A stretch of 64,000 nt of DNA from Shinella sumterensis (GTDB lineage Bacteria; Pseudomonadota; Alphaproteobacteria; Rhizobiales; Rhizobiaceae), in assembly GCF_004514425.2 (NCBI RefSeq), contig NZ_MYFN02000015.1, forward strand, positions 57,188 through 121,187. The letters run 5' to 3'. Positions 61,459 through 64,000 of the stretch are shown piece after piece; position 1 is the first letter of the stretch, and every line of letters begins with the position of its first letter. A program made the translations under genes and the position numbers. A model generated the notes under the pieces. That model worked only from the letters and a program-made list of their open reading frames with translations, made no database searches and was not told where the DNA came from.

Positions 61459-62445
61459 ATGAGACCAAGCGAATTGGCGCCTGAAGATCTGGGCCTGACG
61501 ATCACCGTTGGTGAGATTTTAGTGGAGATCATGGCGACGACAGTCGGTGCGGGGTTCCTGTCGCCACAGTCGTTCGTTGGCCCGTTTCCGAGTGGTGCGC
61601 CAGCAATCTTCATCGACCAAGTTGCGCGGTTCGGAGGTGCGGCGGGTATCGTTGCCGCGGTGGGCGCGGATGATTTCGGGACGATCAACGTGGAGCGGCT
61701 TCGAGCCGACGGTGTCGATGTCTCGGCGATTGCGACCATCCAAGGCAGGCCAACCGGCAGTGCCTTCGTGCGCTACCGGCCGGATGGCGCACGCGACTTC
61801 GTCTTTAACATCACCCATTCTGCTGCCGGCGAGGCACGCATGACCGAGGCTGCCCGCGCGCTCGTGGCCAAGTCCGGCCATGTTCACGTCATGGGTTCGG
61901 CATTCGCTATTCCGGGCATCGCCGCCGCCCTCGTCGAGGCGGTCGCGACCGTCAAGGCGCGCGGCGGGTCGGTTTCCTTCGATCCGAATATCCGCAAAGA
62001 GCTGGCCCAGGCCGACGAGGGCCGCAAGCTTGTCGATGATGTACTGGCCGTCACCGATCTCCTGCTTCCCTCTGGTGATGAACTGCTTGTCGCGGCTGAT
62101 GCGGCGACTGAAGAAGCCGCTGTGGAGCGCCTGCTTGATCTGGGCATCGGCGAGATCGCGCTGAAGCGCGGCAGTGCCGGATCCAGCCATTTCAGCCGGC
62201 AATTCGGCCGTGTCGATTGCCCGGCCTTCTCTGTGGAGGAAGTCGATCCGACGGGCGCGGGGGACTGTTTCGGTGCCGCCTATCTGACGAGCCGACGCGC
62301 CGGCCTCGCCCCGGCCCGCGCGCTGCTTTATGCCAATGCCGCCGGAGCGCGCACGGTCACGAGGCAGGGGCCGATGGAGGGCGTGTCCAGTCGAGAAGAG
62401 CTCGACGAGTTCATCGCGGCAGCGGGCCGGGAGGTCGGGATATGA
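61459..62445 (+). CDS. PfkB-family ketose kinase (tagatose-kinase-like)
   Basis: The 328-residue carbohydrate kinase has [16 protein letters not shown] near 60 and the C-terminal PfkB motif [13 protein letters not shown] near 265 with the catalytic Asp. The start at 61459 has GGAGG nine bases upstream. It would phosphorylate the ketose made by the dehydrogenases at C6. The ATGA overlap with the GatZ-like gene suggests that the product is passed on directly. Confidence 0.9.
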   Translation: MRPSELAPEDLGLTITVGEILVEIMATTVGAGFLSPQSFVGPFPSGAPAIFIDQVARFGGAAGIVAAVGADDFGTINVERLRADGVDVSAIATIQGRPTGSAFVRYRPDGARDFVFNITHSAAGEARMTEAARALVAKSGHVHVMGSAFAIPGIAAALVEAVATVKARGGSVSFDPNIRKELAQADEGRKLVDDVLAVTDLLLPSGDELLVAADAATEEAAVERLLDLGIGEIALKRGSAGSSHFSRQFGRVDCPAFSVEEVDPTGAGDCFGAAYLTSRRAGLAPARALLYANAAGARTVTRQGPMEGVSSREELDEFIAAAGREVGI

Positions 62446-63710
62446 GCCGTTTTCTCACAGGCCTTGCCGATGCCCGCCGCGCCCGTCGCCCTTATGGCAT
62501 CGTTTCCGTCTGCTCCGCCCATCCAATCGTGCTGCGTGCAGCATTGCGCCGTGCCGCGAAAGGGGAAGGTCCGGTGTTGATCGAGGCGACCTGCAACCAG
62601 GTCAACCAGTTCGGCGGCTATACGGGTATGACGCCGGCCGATTTCATCGCCTTTGTCGAGGCGATCGCGCGCGAAGAGGGCGTCACGCGCGACAAGATTA
62701 TCTTCGGCGGGGATCATCTGGGACCGAACCCCTGGCGCAAGGAGCCGGCAGCCGTGGCGCTCGAAAAGGCGGCAGGCATGGTAGAGGCCTATGTCGCGGC
62801 CGGTTTCACAAAAATCCATCTCGATGCCTCTATGGGCTGTGCCGGCGAACCGGTCGCGCTGGATGATCGCACCGTCGCTGCGCGCGCCGCCGCCCTCTGC
62901 GCCGTTGGCGAGCAAACGGCCCGGCGTGAAAATCTACCGATGCCGGTCTATGTCCTTGGCACGGAAGTGCCGATACCAGGCGGTGCCGATCATGCATTGG
63001 ACAGCGTCGAGCCCACCGCGCCCAGCGCTGCGCGCGAAACGATTGCCGTGCACCGCGACGCCTTTGCCAAGGCAGGATTATCCGATGCCTTCAAGCGGGT
63101 CATCGCCTTCGTCGTTCAGCCCGGCGTGGAATTTGGCAGCGACAATGTCGTCGCCTATGATCCGCCGCGCGCCGCAGCCTTGAGTGCCCTTCTCGATAGG
63201 GAGCCGGCTCTGGTCTTCGAGGCCCATTCCACCGACTACCAGACGCAGGAGGCACTGGCGGCGCTCGTCGCAGACGGCTTTCCGATCCTGAAGGTCGGGC
63301 CAGGACTGACGTTCGCCTATCGCGAGGCGCTCTATGCTCTCGACCTGATCGCCTCCGACATCGTGCCCGGTTATGGTGATCGCCCGCTCCTGCGGGCGAT
63401 GGAAGCGCTGATGCTGGCCGCGCCCGGGAACTGGAGCGGCTATTACCACGGCGACGAGACGGCGCTCAGGATCCAGCGCCATTTCAGCTACAGCGATCGC
63501 ATCCGCTACTACTGGACCCGACCTGAGGCGGAACGTGCCGTTTCGGCCTTGCTGGCCGCGCTGGACGGCGTGCGTATCCCCGAAACGGTGCTACATCAGT
63601 ATCTGCCGATGATCGCGCCGACAGCGGCGGACCGCCCGGAGGATATCCTGATTGCCGCAGTGGATCAGGTGCTGGCGATCTACAATAGCGCGGCTGCCGA
63701 GCGGTCGTAG
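62442..63710 (+). CDS. GatZ/KbaZ-like protein, probable tagatose-6-phosphate 4-epimerase
   Basis: The 422-residue protein is of the GatZ/KbaZ family ([22 protein letters not shown] near 44, [53 protein letters not shown]). GatZ was first described as a non-catalytic aldolase subunit, but no GatY/KbaY aldolase gene is present here. In Agrobacterium a homologue in a like operon is reported as D-tagatose 6-phosphate 4-epimerase, giving fructose 6-phosphate. That function fits the operon and is the preferred call. Confidence 0.88.
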   Translation: MSRFLTGLADARRARRPYGIVSVCSAHPIVLRAALRRAAKGEGPVLIEATCNQVNQFGGYTGMTPADFIAFVEAIAREEGVTRDKIIFGGDHLGPNPWRKEPAAVALEKAAGMVEAYVAAGFTKIHLDASMGCAGEPVALDDRTVAARAAALCAVGEQTARRENLPMPVYVLGTEVPIPGGADHALDSVEPTAPSAARETIAVHRDAFAKAGLSDAFKRVIAFVVQPGVEFGSDNVVAYDPPRAAALSALLDREPALVFEAHSTDYQTQEALAALVADGFPILKVGPGLTFAYREALYALDLIASDIVPGYGDRPLLRAMEALMLAAPGNWSGYYHGDETALRIQRHFSYSDRIRYYWTRPEAERAVSALLAALDGVRIPETVLHQYLPMIAPTAADRPEDILIAAVDQVLAIYNSAAAERS

Positions 63711-63765
63711 CGGAGCGGGCGCGACGAACGAAGCCGTCACCTGAAAAAATTGGGAGGTCACGATC

Positions 63766-64000
63766 ATGGCGACGGAGAATACGCGTGGATTGGCGCGTCT
63801 TATGTTGGCACCCTCTGTGGGTTTGCTTCTGATCTGGATGATCGTGCCGCTGGCGATGACATTGTGGTTCTCGTTCCAGAACTACAATCTCCTGAACCCG
63901 GCGAATGTCAGCTGGACAGGTCTCTTCAATTACAAGTTCTTCTATACGGATCCGGCCTTCTTCCAGTCGATCTGGAACACGCTGCTGATCGTCGGCGGCG
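63766..64000 (+). CDS. sugar ABC transporter permease, N-terminal part (cut by window end)
   Basis: 78 codons of a MalF-type permease: LMLAPSVGLLLIWMIVPLAM as first helix, then WFSFQNYNLLNPANVSWTGL and FFQSIWNTLLIVGG. GGGAGG lies nine bases before the ATG. It should form the channel for the polyol-binding protein at 59823; a second permease and an ATPase are expected beyond the window. Confidence 0.88.
   Translation, partial: MATENTRGLARLMLAPSVGLLLIWMIVPLAMTLWFSFQNYNLLNPANVSWTGLFNYKFFYTDPAFFQSIWNTLLIVGG

Noticed and set aside
1..64000. tRNA, rRNA, CRISPR, insertion sequences, prophage or integrase genes
   Set aside because: None found by eye on either strand; the LysR remnants show rearrangement but no mobile element ends are visible.

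Overview
The window looks like accessory DNA of a rhizobial alphaproteobacterium. The basis is high GC, tightly packed operons with ATGA/GTGA/TTGA stop-start overlaps, many ABC importers, FCD-type GntR and LysR regulators, and a polyol operon of the Agrobacterium/Rhizobium type. It could be a secondary chromosome or megaplasmid; this is inference. I see no tRNA, rRNA, CRISPR array, insertion sequence or phage gene.

Region A (about 0.6-13.9 kb) is a catabolic island for an amidated, cyclic or D-amino-acid-like nitrogen compound. It holds a three-subunit 5-oxoprolinase split over two divergent units (pxpA-dat on minus, pxpBC on plus), two FCD GntR regulators, a 2-hydroxyacid dehydrogenase with an altered active site, a hydantoinase/carbamoylase-type amidase, two creatinase-like M24 proteins without metal ligands, a VOC protein, a DUF1989 protein and a polar amino acid ABC importer. 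Two promoter regions in the island carry near-identical -35/operator blocks, which suggests one GntR regulon.

Region B (about 14-50.4 kb) looks like a large sulfur-scavenging island. It has four LLM flavin monooxygenases, two SfnB/DszC-type flavoproteins, four different ABC importers (peptide/nickel type, ProVWX type, MetNIQ type, Fbp type), a homocysteine S-methyltransferase, two rhodanese proteins (one with four repeats), a YeeE/YedE thiosulfate-type transporter, a TauE/SafE exporter and a DUF442 sulfurtransferase-like protein. A 17-bp inverted repeat TCTAY-N7-RTAGA occurs perfectly in three intergenic regions and in degraded form in several others, so a shared (perhaps LysR-type) sulfur-starvation regulator is plausible. 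The region also encodes a 109-residue protein that is 44% methionine.

Region C (50.5-56.8 kb) is a mosaic: an enolase-superfamily gene with a divergent LysR gene, an MFS/ArsR pair with two matching operators, a CHASE4-like/GGDEF diguanylate cyclase, and two decayed LysR fragments.

Region D (56.8-64 kb, cut by the window end) is a divergent polyol operon: LacI regulator, zinc alcohol dehydrogenase, short-chain polyol dehydrogenase and sugar-binding protein on minus; PfkB kinase, GatZ/KbaZ-like epimerase and permease on plus. The set resembles the Agrobacterium galactitol/altritol-to-tagatose pathway. The intergenic region has a perfect 16-bp palindrome and a weaker second copy.

A recurring feature is a strong stem-loop directly after most of the solute-binding-protein genes.
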